From Lepidodermella squamata (lineage: Eukaryota > Gastrotricha), in the NCBI GenBank assembly GCA_047495785.1, contig JBLDXI010000015.1:2046001-2110000 (forward strand): a DNA stretch of 64,000 nt, given 5' to 3'. Shown one piece after another: positions 33,439-42,688 of this stretch. The notes beneath the pieces were generated by a model. It searched no databases and was not told the DNA's origin. It saw only the letters and a list, made by a program, of their open reading frames with translations. How positions within the stretch are numbered: the stretch's first letter is position 1; each line of letters begins with the position of its first letter. Position numbers and translations under genes: made by a program.

Positions 33439-33558
33439 GAAACTGAGCTGAAAAATCACCGTCTTCTCGGGCCTGGTTACCTGCACAAGGGACATTCAAC
33501 AATTATGAGCGAGCCGACTCAAACTGAAATGAACGCTTCTGCTGGAGATTCGCATTGA
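33439..33558 (+). CDS. Alternative terminal exon of the RGS22-like gene (candidate)
   Basis: After a TTTTTTTGTGTCTAG acceptor, a 39-codon frame reads ETELKNHRLLGPG...TIMSEPTQTEMNASAGDSH and stops. Its phase (0) matches the donor after exon 15 (33033), so it can replace exon 16, whose own frame ends in TGA at 33291. The poly(A) signal at 33712 lies beyond it. The splice is inferred only. Confidence 0.5.
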   Translation, partial: ETELKNHRLLGPGYLHKGHSTIMSEPTQTEMNASAGDSH

Positions 33559-34032
33559 CTGTAGCTTATTATTTTTTAAAGAAATCTTCCTTAAATTTAA
33601 ATTTTGTTATTTTTTTTATGTTGTGATTTGCCGGTTCGAAATCGAAATTATTTCATTCCTCTCGACTTATTTTTTATACGCATCAAAACACTCATTGTTA
33701 TATTGTCGCGGAATAAAACAACGATTTTTTATGAAAAATATTTTTTGCCTCTTTATTCGCAAATCTTTCAACAACTCGCAATAAGCAAAACTTGAGAGTC
33801 AGTTAAGCCACAAAAAATTATTACGACTCCGAAAAAAAACAACAAATAACCGAAATTTCAAAAGAGCGGTTTTTTGAAATTTTTTTGCTCAGTTTAAAAT
33901 TCCATTCAATAAAGCGACATAGCACCTAAAAAAAATGTAGGTAATAAAATTCCTTGGATGCTGAATTCAGGCATCGCATAGAAAGAACTAATCGAATTTC
34001 GTTATATTATTACTTTGGAAATTATTCGAATT

Positions 34033-35030
34033 TCACCACTGATACCATCGTTTATTTTTCTCGCGTTCAGCAATTTGCCGCGCTAGTTGGCTGAAGGCCA
34101 TGCCTGACGTAGCCATGCGTTCCGACGCATCCTCGGTGTCCTTCAAATTTTCACCGCGCTCGTGGGCTGCTTGCTTCATGCGAAGAAACGCATTGCCGTT
34201 CCGCGTGATTGGATCGGACGATATCGAGCGGCGAATTCGGCCGGCTCGCGGGGCGGATAGGAAATTGCGTAAATTCACGATATCATCGCCACTATCAGCT
34301 GATTTCGGTGACGGCTGATTCGCTGTGGCATTTGTTGGCTTGTGAACCGAGGCGTTTGTGTTATAACGCCGAATAGGGGCAGGTGTGTAGGAATTAGGGC
34401 GGCCGTTCACCGGGGAATCGTTACCGCTGTTATTGCTAAATGAAGTAATGCCGTAGCGTTCGACTAGATTCCGGAAAAGACTCGTAGTAGATGATTGCTG
34501 AAAATTAAAATTAAAATTAAATTTTCAAAATTTGAAATTAAAATAGAATTTTCATGAAATTAAAAAAAATCCTTACTTACCCTCCCAACTGTTGCTAAGG
34601 AAGGCCGGTTAGTATTTACGCTCGTGCTGCTATCGCGGGGTTTCGAAACCTCTGAATCTCGACTATTTTGCTTCAACATCGAGTTCCTCGACTGACTCCG
34701 AGCCGCGGCCGAATTGCCATTCGCCGCCGCTAAAATCGGAGCCGAGGCGTTTTTACTAAAATTACTATTGCTATTAATCGGAGGCAGGGCAGCAGTGTAG
34801 TCACTGATACGTGGCGCCGCGGCAGGTGTCGGTGGTTCTGTCGAGGCTGGTTTCTCGTCCACGCCATCGATAGGCCGTTGTTTCGGCCTGGCGCCGTTCA
34901 TGGCCAGGAAGCGGCTGATGCGAGGGATGCATCGCAAAAAATTCACCGGTTTAGAGAGAGTCGAACTGGTATCTCCAGGTGTAGGTGCACTCGACCGTGA
35001 CCGGTATTTTAATTTGGCCTTGGCAGGCAT
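34033..35030 (-). CDS. R-SNARE (tomosyn/amisyn-type) protein
   Basis: Two exons on the minus strand: 35030-34581 (MPAKAKLKYRSRSS to ATVGR, donor GTAAGT) and 34497-34033 (acceptor TTTTCAG). The protein is 304 residues. The first about 245 are low-complexity (Ser/Asn/Pro/Ala-rich) and probably disordered. The last 55 form a coiled-coil: MKQAAHERGENLKDTEDASE, then RMATSGMAFSQLARQIAERE and KNKRWYQW. This resembles the R-SNARE motif of tomosyn-type proteins, which usually ends in KYKxKKWYQ. Such proteins lack a membrane anchor and compete with synaptobrevin for syntaxin/SNAP25. The WD40 propellers of true tomosyns are absent, so it is a short stand-alone form. The start is the first Met of the open frame. 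Convergent with the RGS22-like gene. Confidence 0.65.
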
Positions 35031-36869
35031 AATAAAATGCTAAAAACATCAATATTAAAAAATCCGTCTTAATAATCTTTGCTTTGTTCACTCAATATTA
35101 AAATATTAGATAAGCAAGAGTAGAAAAAATTATTTCGAAAATTGGTTGGCAAGAATTGAGGCGACTTGGGTCACATGATTGAATTAGCAGTCGCGAATGG
35201 CTAATAAATTCTGAAAAAACAATTTCACACTTGAAAATTGAGAAAAATTTGGCACAGGGGGCCTGGATAGCCGCTCTTGCCGCAAATCTCGCAGGAATCG
35301 GCGAAATCAGCGGCTGTGCGTGTTTGAAAAAAATAATTATTGTCATAGCACTTGAAATTTTCCTTCATCGCGCGCGCATCGAGTGTCATGTAGTACGCGC
35401 CGCCTGCACGCTTCAACGCGGCGCGGAGAAGAGGAAAAAATTGAGCTCCGACTTGTGTGTGTGAGAAAGAGAGAGTGTATAATGTACCGCGCCTCCCTTG
35501 AGTGTTCTTTTTCGCGACGCGTTGTTTGAATGAAGCCGCATGATGCGCAATGTGTGAGAAATAAAATAATATATTACGCGCTCTATTAACGCGTGAGATG
35601 GTGATAAGAAAACAAAAAAAATTGGCGAATATCGCCACCATAATATATAATATTAGTTTAATTTATTATTACTCAACAAGTTGGCGCAGTTAATTTGCTG
35701 CAGAAGCAATAAAAACCGGGAACAAATAATAACCGCGGACCATGTCAAACAATATTAAGGAATAATACAGATGGGGTTGCCAAAAACAGAGAAAAAGAAC
35801 TCGATATTTGCCCCATTTATAGATATGGAGATGAAAAATATACTATCTTTCTGCGTTCAGAGCTGTTAGAGAAAGCGGGAAGTATGCCTATAATAAATAT
35901 GATAAATCCCAAGGGTGCCGTAATAGGCAATCACTTCATCCCCTAATTTGCGACCGCTCAATCACATACAAAAAATCGGCATCTAAGTTTGACCGATTTA
36001 AATGCATGCTTTTGCTATGAGACATATGTGAAAGATGGGAAAGCACCAGATCGGAAGGCAGTTCATTATGGTGTCATTTTTCGTTGATTCAAAACGATCG
36101 GCGCTGTTTTTTTTCCTGTGAAAATGAGCTTGGCACACTTGATATCGTGTGCAGCAAAAATTTCGCATTTTTTTGGATTGATTTCACAAAACAATTAGAT
36201 GAAGCGCGGCGTTGAAAATTGATTTTCCTTTCGCTAATGCATCATTTAATAGCAGCTGGTGAAAACAATTATTTTGTGATGAGCTGTTGATTTCTGAAAA
36301 TTTAGCTACCTATTGTAAAAAAATCAGCGTTATTTAAGCTAAAGAATCTGTTATAGCATTATTTAGGTACGAACTAGTTTTCAAATCTAGCGCAATATTA
36401 AGACTGCGAACTTGCAAGTGGCTACTTCTGGCCTCGAGCTGTCGTACTGATGAAGTAGCCCCCGAAGCGCTATTTTTTACGTGTCTCAAGTAGGGCATTG
36501 TATAGTATAAAAATCTGAATGAATGTTCTAAAACTATACAAATCGAGCTTTCCACCATGCGTGATAGACTACTACCCCGTGAAAAACGAAAGCTTACTTT
36601 AGAGGGTATCTATGAAATACCAAGCGTATACGCTGTTTATTTAGGGAATAAGTAAGTTGGAGACATAATTTAGTAATAAGGAATAGTAAATTAAGCCTAT
36701 AGGGATTAGAGACATCTCTTGGCAACAAGGCACTCGCCATTGTTCCCACATCGACTTCATAATTATCAGAAAAAAAGGAGAACGCGAGTCAGAAGGAATA
36801 GTATGTAATATAGGCTGCGGAAAAGCCGAGCGGTGATGCGCGAGAGGCACACGACTTGGGATATTTTGC
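35031..36869. other. Intergenic region upstream of the R-SNARE gene
   Basis: Mostly AT-rich. A minus-strand frame near 35225-35400 contains CEICGKSGYPGPLC, but no splice sites clearly support it. A GAGA-rich run lies at 35462-35476. Nothing else is supported. Confidence 0.35.
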
Positions 36870-36906
36870 GGGGCAGGTTGGATCAAAATGTTGTAAAACG
36901 ATGGCA

Positions 36907-36979
36907 GGTTCCGGCCGGGTTCGAACCCGCGACCTTCTGCGTGTAAAGCAGACGTGATGAGCCACTACACAACGGAACC
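36907..36979 (-). tRNA. tRNA-Val(TAC)
   Basis: Acceptor GGTTCCG/CGGAACC, anticodon loop with TAC, intact B-box. The T-stem has one mismatch (…AACCCGGCC instead of the AACCCCGCC seen in the other copies), so function may be reduced. Confidence 0.8.
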
Positions 36980-37052
36980 TGTTAGAGCTATACATCAGAT
37001 AAAGGCGTTTGAAATTGGACAGTTTCATAACAGTTTCTATGTTTAAAAACAT

Positions 37053-37124
37053 TGGAGATGCCGGGGTTTGAACCCGGGACATCTTACATGCAAAGCAAGC
37101 GCTCTACCACTGAGCTACATCCCC
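37053..37124 (-). tRNA. tRNA-Ala(TGC)
   Basis: GGGGATG...CATCTCC acceptor, D-arm GCTC...GAGC, anticodon TGC in loop TTTGCAT, T-loop TTCAAAC. Full cloverleaf. Confidence 0.92.
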
Positions 37125-37198
37125 AGATGATTTCAGTATACTTTAATCCTCTTTTAATGGCAATGGAACCTTTTCGAAGTTGGAAAAACGTTCGACGA

Positions 37199-37270
37199 GG
37201 TTCCGGCGGGGTTCGAACCCGCGACCTTCTCCGTGTGAAGGAGACGTGATAACCACTACACTACGGAACC
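37199..37270 (-). tRNA. tRNA-Val(CAC)
   Basis: GGTTCCG acceptor, anticodon stem CTCC/GGAG around TTCACAC (CAC), T-arm GCGGGTTCGAACCCCGC. Full cloverleaf. Confidence 0.92.
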
Positions 37271-37338
37271 TGGATGACCTTGAGCGTGATGGCCTCATTT
37301 TACATGGCATTTTCGTCGAAAATATGGAATAAACATTG

Positions 37339-37410
37339 TTCCCTGACCGGGAATCGAACCCGGGCCGCCGCGGTGAAAGCGCGGAATCCTAACCACTAGA
37401 CCATCAGGGA
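37339..37410 (-). tRNA. tRNA-Glu(TTC)
   Basis: TCCCTGA/TCAGGGA acceptor, anticodon TTC in CTTTCAC, T-loop TTCGATT. Full cloverleaf. Confidence 0.92.
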
Positions 37411-37478
37411 TGATGACGATCGGTTCTAATGGGGATGTGACCTTCGTTAGGATGGGTTACCATTGTCAAAAATGAAGC

Positions 37479-37552
37479 TGCCCCCTGTGAGGATCGAACT
37501 CACGACCTCCAGATTATGAGACTGGCGCTCTAGCCAACTGAGTCAAGGAGGC
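37479..37552 (-). tRNA. tRNA-Met(CAT), elongator type
   Basis: GCCTCCTT start, anticodon stem CCAGT/ATCTGG around CTCATAA, T-arm GTGAGTTCGATCCTCAC. The first bases pair with AGGGGGC, giving the elongator pattern. Confidence 0.88.
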
Positions 37553-37613
37553 GCTTATGGTCACCCTAGATCCTATACTCTATTGATTGATTGAAGGGGA
37601 AGAAGAGGTGCCG

Positions 37614-37685
37614 AGGCCCAGACGGGGATCGAACCCGCGACCTTCTGTTTACAAGACAGATGCTCTACCACTAAGCTACTGAGCC
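37614..37685 (-). tRNA. tRNA-Thr(TGT)
   Basis: GGCTCAG/CTGGGCC acceptor, loop CTTGTAA (TGT), T-loop TTCGATC. Full cloverleaf. Confidence 0.9.
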
Positions 37686-38253
37686 GGCTGATAGCAGGCA
37701 ATGAAAAAGCATACTTTGAAAACCTCGAGTCATTTTTCCTAGGTTTGAACAAAGGATGGAAATTGCAATGCATTACCACAACCTGCATTTAGCCGTCATA
37801 CCATGGTAATTTCGCCAGGCGAAAATTTCAGTCCCAAGTCCCAAATTTTGGAAAATAAAAAAATTATAGAAGCTGAGGCCAAATATTGAAATTAATGCTA
37901 CATGCGAGCTATTAGAAATAGGAATAGGGAGAATACTCTTGAGAATACTAGCACACTGTGGCATGGCGCATGGTGTGCCAAGGCATTGGAGCGAAAGAAG
38001 AGGAAATTAACGCTAATTTTCGTTTCTGCCACTATAAATTCAATAAATTATAATTGAACATAGCAAATTAATATGAAAAATAGCTGCCCTTGACCGTGCT
38101 GCCGTTTCGGATTTCATATGACACGTTTGAATCTAATTGAGATGATGCACGGACTGGCATTCAAATTTCGGAATGCGTGTTCAACAATTCTACCTGATAA
38201 TGGGCTGTTTTGAGATTAGGTAATCGATCAATGCCTAAGCTAAAAAAATGTTG

Positions 38254-38325
38254 CGCCCCTGGTGGGACTCGAACCCACAATCTTTGAATTAGAAGTCCAA
38301 CGCCTTGCCATTAGGCCACAAGGGC
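38254..38325 (-). tRNA. tRNA-Arg(TCT)
   Basis: GCCCTTG/CAGGGGC acceptor (one G-U), loop CTTCTAA (TCT), T-arm GTGGGTTCGAGTCCCAC. It lies in the spacer of the palindrome and has no mirror partner. Confidence 0.9.
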
Positions 38326-38910
38326 TGCTTGAACACATCAAAACAAAATAACTCTAATAATGCCAAGTCCCAAATAAGCTTCGGTCCAAAGTCTACGCGG
38401 GTCATCATAAGTATAATAGAATATGTATGCATCTTAGTAACTAATTGCAATGTTATGAGGTCGAAAGGCATTCATGCAAAACCGGACACGCACTCAATTT
38501 CAACAGTTAGCAGGTGGGAAATTAAATAAATAGTAAACCAACAACCAACTATCAAGATTTTATTTGCATAACCCTCATGCTCCCGGCGCTCTAGGCGCAA
38601 TTGCTTATGCTACGGTGATTTAAATTTGTAGCCGATAAAATCAAGAATGCGTCGTAAGAAATTGCGTAGCGCAAAACAACTACATAGAAAATATATCGAG
38701 TGAGAAAGAAAAAAATAAAAAGTATATTTTGGTTAGAATCTAAAGTTATCCAATTTCAGAGATCAGTTTTGAGCTTGTTGACAGCTTCCTCAAATTTAAG
38801 GTCGATGCCGGTAGCCGCGGCAACGGTGATGAGTCGATATTAGGGTGAGTTTCCGGAAGAAAGGGCACTACAGCAAAACCAGGCGCAAAATGAGTCTGTT
38901 GGTATGAACA

Positions 38911-38982
38911 GGTTCCGTAGTGTAGTGGTTATCACGTCTCCTTCACACGGAGAAGGTCGCGGGTTCGAACCCCGCCGGAACC
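38911..38982 (+). tRNA. tRNA-Val(CAC), central copy
   Basis: Identical in sequence to the arm copies at 37199 and 40498. With the next two loci it forms a third Val-Ala-Val unit. Confidence 0.9.
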
Positions 38983-39050
38983 TCGTCGAACATTTTTCAG
39001 CTTTTTTAGGGCTTGAGTACTATTTAAAGCCCGATTTTCATCGCTCTTTT

Positions 39051-39123
39051 CTATGTGGGGAGCTCAGTGGTAGAGCGCTTGCTTTGCATGTAAGATGTCC
39101 CGGGTTCAAACCCCGGCATCTCC
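39051..39123 (+). pseudogene. tRNA-Ala(TGC) pseudogene
   Basis: From AGCTCAGTGG onward it equals the intact tRNA-Ala. The 5' acceptor strand is rearranged (CTATGTGGGGAGCTC instead of GGGGATGTAGCTC) and cannot pair with CATCTCC. Confidence 0.8.
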
Positions 39124-39190
39124 AATGTTTTTAAACGTAGAATTGACTTATCGGCATTCAAGGATCTGAATTGGATTTGAAGTTCTAACA

Positions 39191-39257
39191 GGTTTCGTTG
39201 TGCTCATCACGTCTGCTTTACACGCAGAAGGTCGCGGGTTCGAACCCCGCCGGAACC
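39191..39257 (+). pseudogene. tRNA-Val(TAC) pseudogene
   Basis: It matches the intact gene except for a D-arm deletion (TGTGCTCATCAC instead of TGTGTAGTGGTTCATCAC) and a C-to-T change in the acceptor. The A-box is destroyed. Confidence 0.8.
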
Positions 39258-39640
39258 TTTCTTTTGCGAACTCCACATTGGGATCCTTTAATGGATCACC
39301 GTCAACGAGAGGCTGGAAAGTTTTAATTGTCAGTTGAAACTCTTCAGCAGGATTTCCAACGCACAATTCCGACATGATTTTTCATAAAAACTAACGAATT
39401 TTTTTACTCCGATTCCTCTTATGTCTCGCATTTTCTAACTTTGACTCCTCATTCGGAATTTTCCTTGGTGGGCTTTCATTTTCGCAAACCTTCCAGCCAT
39501 GACTTACAATAGAAGATAAAGGCCCCTGCGGAAAAGACTGCGAATTGGTTAGTGAAACAAACTCGAACTCGAATGTTTATGTTGGAAATTTCGGATTTGA
39601 CTGATGAATCACCACAGCCATAACATCAAAAAAATGTTAT

Positions 39641-39722
39641 CGCTGCCAGTAGGATTTGAACCTACGCGCGGAGACCGCATCTGATTTCAAGTCAGACCCC
39701 TTAACCACTCGGGCATAGCAGC
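39641..39722 (-). tRNA. tRNA-Ser(TGA)
   Basis: 82 bases with a long variable arm (GCGGTCTCCGCGC). Acceptor GCTGCTA/TGGCAGC, loop CTTGAAA (TGA), T-arm GTAGGTTCAAATCCTAC. Type II tRNA, spacer of the palindrome. Confidence 0.92.
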
Positions 39723-39926
39723 TTGATGGATTCGGAGACGGAGATAAATTGGGTCAATTTTCATGACTTGCAAAGTGAAATCGCTGCACAGCGTGAAACA
39801 CTGCCTGTAAAATTCTAATTATTTTTTCCTAACATTTCTGACAGCGTTTCATCTGCCAAACAGTACTGTGATCTACAAGATCTACAAGTGGCTTACTTGT
39901 TCCCATTACAAATACGAGTCATGCAC

Positions 39927-39999
39927 CGGCCTAGTGGCCTAATGGTAAGGCGTCGGCCTCCGGAGCCGGAGATTGTGGGTTCGAGTCCCATCTGGGTCG
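39927..39999 (+). tRNA. tRNA-Arg(CCG)
   Basis: Loop CTCCGGA with anticodon stem CGGC/GCCG, T-arm GTGGGTTCGAGTCCCAT. Acceptor GGCCTAG/CTGGGTC uses two G-U pairs. Confidence 0.85.
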
Positions 40000-40064
40000 C
40001 TACTTTTGTCATCATAAAGAGATGGGCTCTTTTCGAAAAACATCGATTAGTTCATCAATCAGCC

Positions 40065-40136
40065 GGCTCAGTAGCTTAGTGGTAGAGCATCTGTCTTGTA
40101 AACAGAAGGTCGCGGGTTCGATCCCCGTCTGGGCCT
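40065..40136 (+). tRNA. tRNA-Thr(TGT), mirror copy
   Basis: Same sequence as the minus-strand gene at 37614. The innermost gene of the right arm. Confidence 0.9.
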
Positions 40137-40212
40137 TGGCTTCCCTTTTTCCTGCATCAATTCCTTGATATGGATAACTTTGATCAGAATAGGATCTAGG
40201 GTGACCACAAGC

Positions 40213-40286
40213 GCCTCCTTGACTCAGTTGGCTAGAGCGCCAGTCTCATAATCTGGAGGTCGTGAGTTCGATCCTCACAGGGGGCA
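40213..40286 (+). tRNA. tRNA-Met(CAT), mirror copy
   Basis: Same sequence as the gene at 37479. The upstream spacer AGGATCTAGGGTGACCA mirrors the left-arm spacer. Confidence 0.9.
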
Positions 40287-40358
40287 GCTTCAATTTTATG
40301 GCAATAGGATCCTAATTCCTAACGAAGGTCACATCCCAATTAGGTTCCATTTTCATCC

Positions 40359-40430
40359 TCCCTGATGGTCTAGTGGTTAGGATTCCGCGCTTTCACCGCG
40401 GCGGCCCGGGTTCGATTCCCGGTCAGGGAA
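40359..40430 (+). tRNA. tRNA-Glu(TTC), mirror copy
   Basis: Same sequence as the gene at 37339. Full cloverleaf. Confidence 0.92.
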
Positions 40431-40497
40431 CAAATTTTCACCCATATTCATCGCAACTTTGGATAATGACCTTATTCAGAACCCATGCAATCACTCA

Positions 40498-40569
40498 GGT
40501 TCCGTAGTGTAGTGGTTATCACGTCTCCTTCACACGGAGAAGGTCGCGGGTTCGAACCCCGCCGGAACC
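40498..40569 (+). tRNA. tRNA-Val(CAC), mirror copy
   Basis: Same sequence as the gene at 37199. Its 3' spacer is the inverse of the left-arm spacer. Confidence 0.92.
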
Positions 40570-40643
40570 TCGTACAATATTTTTCCAACTTCGAAAAGGT
40601 TCCATTGCCATTAAAAGAGGATTAAAGTATACTGAAATCATCT

Positions 40644-40715
40644 GGGGATGTAGCTCAGTGGTAGAGCGCTTGCTTTGCATGTAAGATGTCCCGGGTTCAA
40701 ACCCCGGCATCTCCA
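40644..40715 (+). tRNA. tRNA-Ala(TGC), mirror copy
   Basis: Same sequence as the gene at 37053. Full cloverleaf. Confidence 0.92.
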
Positions 40716-40787
40716 ATGTTTTAAACATAGAGACTGATAGCAAATCGTCAAACTTCAATCTAACATATCTGATGTATAGCTCTAACA

Positions 40788-40860
40788 GGTTCCGTTGTGT
40801 AGTGGTTCATCACGTCTCCTTTACACGCAGAAGGTCGCGGGTTCGAACCCCGCCGGAACC
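40788..40860 (+). tRNA. tRNA-Val(TAC), mirror copy
   Basis: Anticodon TAC. One anticodon-stem base is changed (GTCTCCTTTACACGCAG instead of GTCTGCTTTACACGCAG), giving a mismatch. The T-stem is intact, unlike the left-arm copy at 36907. Confidence 0.8.
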
Positions 40861-41403
40861 TGCCATCGTTTTACAACATTTTGATCCACCCTGTACTGTA
40901 AATTAAAAGCATTTCAAATTAAACGCGATTTGTTTTAGCAGGACGTTCAGGTGCCAAATCTGGAATTTTCAACAAAATAAAGAAGCTGTGGCGCAAAGCG
41001 CGTTTTTGAGAATCTGAAATTACTCATCTCTTTTATTTATTTATCGAGCATAATCCCAATGTTGAGAGCTCTACGTGGAAAAAGGTGCATGTGAAAAACA
41101 AATCGTGCAGAGAGGCGTTGTCAGATTTACGTAAAAGACTCGAAATTTTGCAAAATGATAAGAAACCTTTACACCATATTATATTTATTTATTTAATTAC
41201 TACAAGGCTAACCAAACAGTATTCGGGTAACAGAAAAAGTATTCATTAACCACCGGGCGCAGTATGAATGAACTTGTATTAAAAAGTAAATAGAAGCCAA
41301 AGAGAGTAAATAGCACGAATGAGCAAAAACTAGACTAAGGCAGTCTGAAATGGCAGCAAGAATACATCCGCAAGAATTTCATCTCTCGATGATGGAAAGC
41401 CGA
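40861..41403. other. Spacer between tRNA cluster and nuclease-like array
   Basis: The first about 45 bases mirror the outer flank of the left tRNA arm. The last about 150 bases (GAGCAAAAACTAGAC through GATGGAAAGC) are a diverged version of the spacer between the tandem gene copies at 42590-42688. No gene. Confidence 0.5.
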
Positions 41404-41409
41404 CAAGTT

Positions 41410-42498
41410 TTATTCATTGAAATATTGATCCCGCATTTCGTAAAGATTGACTCGTAGTGGTTCGGCTCCAGCAGGCACTTGCAGCCCGGAATAAACTAAT
41501 TCGGGGGCAATGGTAATGACACCATTTTCGCCGCTGACCCGCTGGACTGGGAGGTTGGCCTTGCGCTCTTCACTCAGCTCTTCATCACCAAAATCAATCG
41601 CAGTCATCAGCACTGGAGCGTCATTGACGCGATCATACCTCAAAAATAACATCTGGGTGGGCTCGCCTGGCGTAGGTTCCGTCATGGCGCTCTTTCCGCG
41701 CGGAAGAAAGACCTTTACAATAAGCAACACCATGACGCTAGTAGAGGATGCAATGTAACGATCAGCCAGTTCTTCATAAGGAATATCATGAGAGACCATA
41801 ATTTCCACAATCACAGTTGGCAAGAAGGAAGCTGAAACTGGACCGATGATCTTACGTCCAAGTTGCGCATCAGGTTGCCGAAGTCTGTCTCCACTGAAGG
41901 TAAGTGTAGCAGTACGACGACTGGCTATTGGACGACAATTACCCATCTTAGGAGATGCTAGCACATATTTGGCGAAGTTGTAGTCGAAATAAAAGCACAT
42001 GCTTTCGTGACACAGTCCTTCCATACCAGAAATGTAGATTTTTCCGTTGTGAAAAAGCCCTCTGACATTGAAGTCATCGAAAAAATCGACAGGCAGCGCA
42101 TCCCATATTTCAGGTAGCATACCATCAAAATCGAGGCCAACATCCGTCAAAGTTGCAATATGTTCTGGCGAACAACCTTGAAGTTTGTTTTTTAGCGCCG
42201 TTCGAATTTTATCTTGCCACTCATTCAGTTCTGAATGGTCAATTGACTTGTCATTGTATCCAGAGTCATCCTGAACAGCAGATGTGCACAAATTAGGGCT
42301 TGACGATGATGGCCTGCTGCTTTCTGAGACAGGCAACGGGAATGGAGATGGCAACGGCGAACGTCCATGTTTACAATCGGTGTTGTGTCCAGCAATCACA
42401 AGCGCAAGTTGCTTGCTAGAATTGTCGGAATCAGCCTCAGCACCATAAATCATTTTGTTATTATTATAAACTCTAAAAAGTCGAAACATTATAACCAT
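41410..42498 (-). CDS. PD-(D/E)XK/Uma2-like putative nuclease, tandem copy 1
   Basis: A 362-codon single-exon frame. The N-terminal about 85 residues are low-complexity (SPLPSPFPLPVSESSRPSSS). A conserved-looking block follows (SELNEWQDKIRTALKNKLQG, LPVDFFDDFNVRGLF, KIYISGMEG). The C-terminal half has GDRLRQPDAQLG, then PTVIVEIMVSHDIPYEELAD, then VMVLLIVKVFL. The order PDa-x(n)-PTvivEi-x-S...L...Y...V-VLLIvKv is that of Uma2/DUF820-type and related restriction-endonuclease-fold proteins, with the acidic residues in PDA and VEI. That family mostly lacks known substrates. The tail after TEPTPG is specific to this gene. No signal peptide. Nuclease assignment is inference; the open frame and identical copies are direct. 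Confidence 0.6.
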   Translation of the reverse strand: MVIMFRLFRVYNNNKMIYGAEADSDNSSKQLALVIAGHNTDCKHGRSPLPSPFPLPVSESSRPSSSSPNLCTSAVQDDSGYNDKSIDHSELNEWQDKIRTALKNKLQGCSPEHIATLTDVGLDFDGMLPEIWDALPVDFFDDFNVRGLFHNGKIYISGMEGLCHESMCFYFDYNFAKYVLASPKMGNCRPIASRRTATLTFSGDRLRQPDAQLGRKIIGPVSASFLPTVIVEIMVSHDIPYEELADRYIASSTSVMVLLIVKVFLPRGKSAMTEPTPGEPTQMLFLRYDRVNDAPVLMTAIDFGDEELSEERKANLPVQRVSGENGVITIAPELVYSGLQVPAGAEPLRVNLYEMRDQYFNE

Positions 42499-42688
42499 TC
42501 CATTTACATTATATACATTTAACCAAGCATTACGTGTAACATAAACGAGCTAATTTCTCAAGAGGCGAATTTTCAAAGTAAATTATACTAATGAGCAACA
42601 TCTAGACAGTTAAGGCAGTCTTAAACGGAGCTACATACAGTTTTTACATCAGCGAGAACTTCACCACACGATGGAAATCCAACAGGTT

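Larger units (their letters stand above)
36870..40905. repeat. Mirror-image (palindromic) tRNA gene cluster
   Basis: The left arm (about 36870-37690) carries Val(TAC), Ala(TGC), Val(CAC), Glu(TTC), Met(CAT) and Thr(TGT) on the minus strand. The right arm (about 40060-40905) carries Thr, Met, Glu, Val(CAC), Ala and Val(TAC) on the plus strand. Spacers also match: for example, the roughly 60 bp between Ala and Val(CAC), including the TTCGAAGTTGG/CCAACTTCGAA stretch, and TCGTTTTACAAC beyond the outer Val. The arms are therefore a large inverted duplication separated by about 2.4 kb, which contains further tRNAs and decayed copies. Confidence 0.85.

Noticed and set aside
35225-35641. 138-codon minus-strand frame with CEICGKSGYPGPLC
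   Set aside because: The cysteine pattern is short and no splice sites or start make a gene; too weak to call.
38755-38840. Minus-strand exon-like string TVAAATGIDLKFEEAVNKLK
   Set aside because: It reads like protein and ends in a stop, but there is no clear acceptor or neighbouring exon in the tRNA spacer.
39148-39375. Minus-strand frame MSELCVGNPAEEFQLTIKTF running into a tRNA
   Set aside because: The first 40 codons look plausible, but it reads through a tRNA pseudogene and has no donor site I trust.
37052-40758. Several 60-80 codon frames across the tRNA cluster
   Set aside because: They translate tRNA bodies (for example …GFEPGTSYMQSK…) and are not genes.
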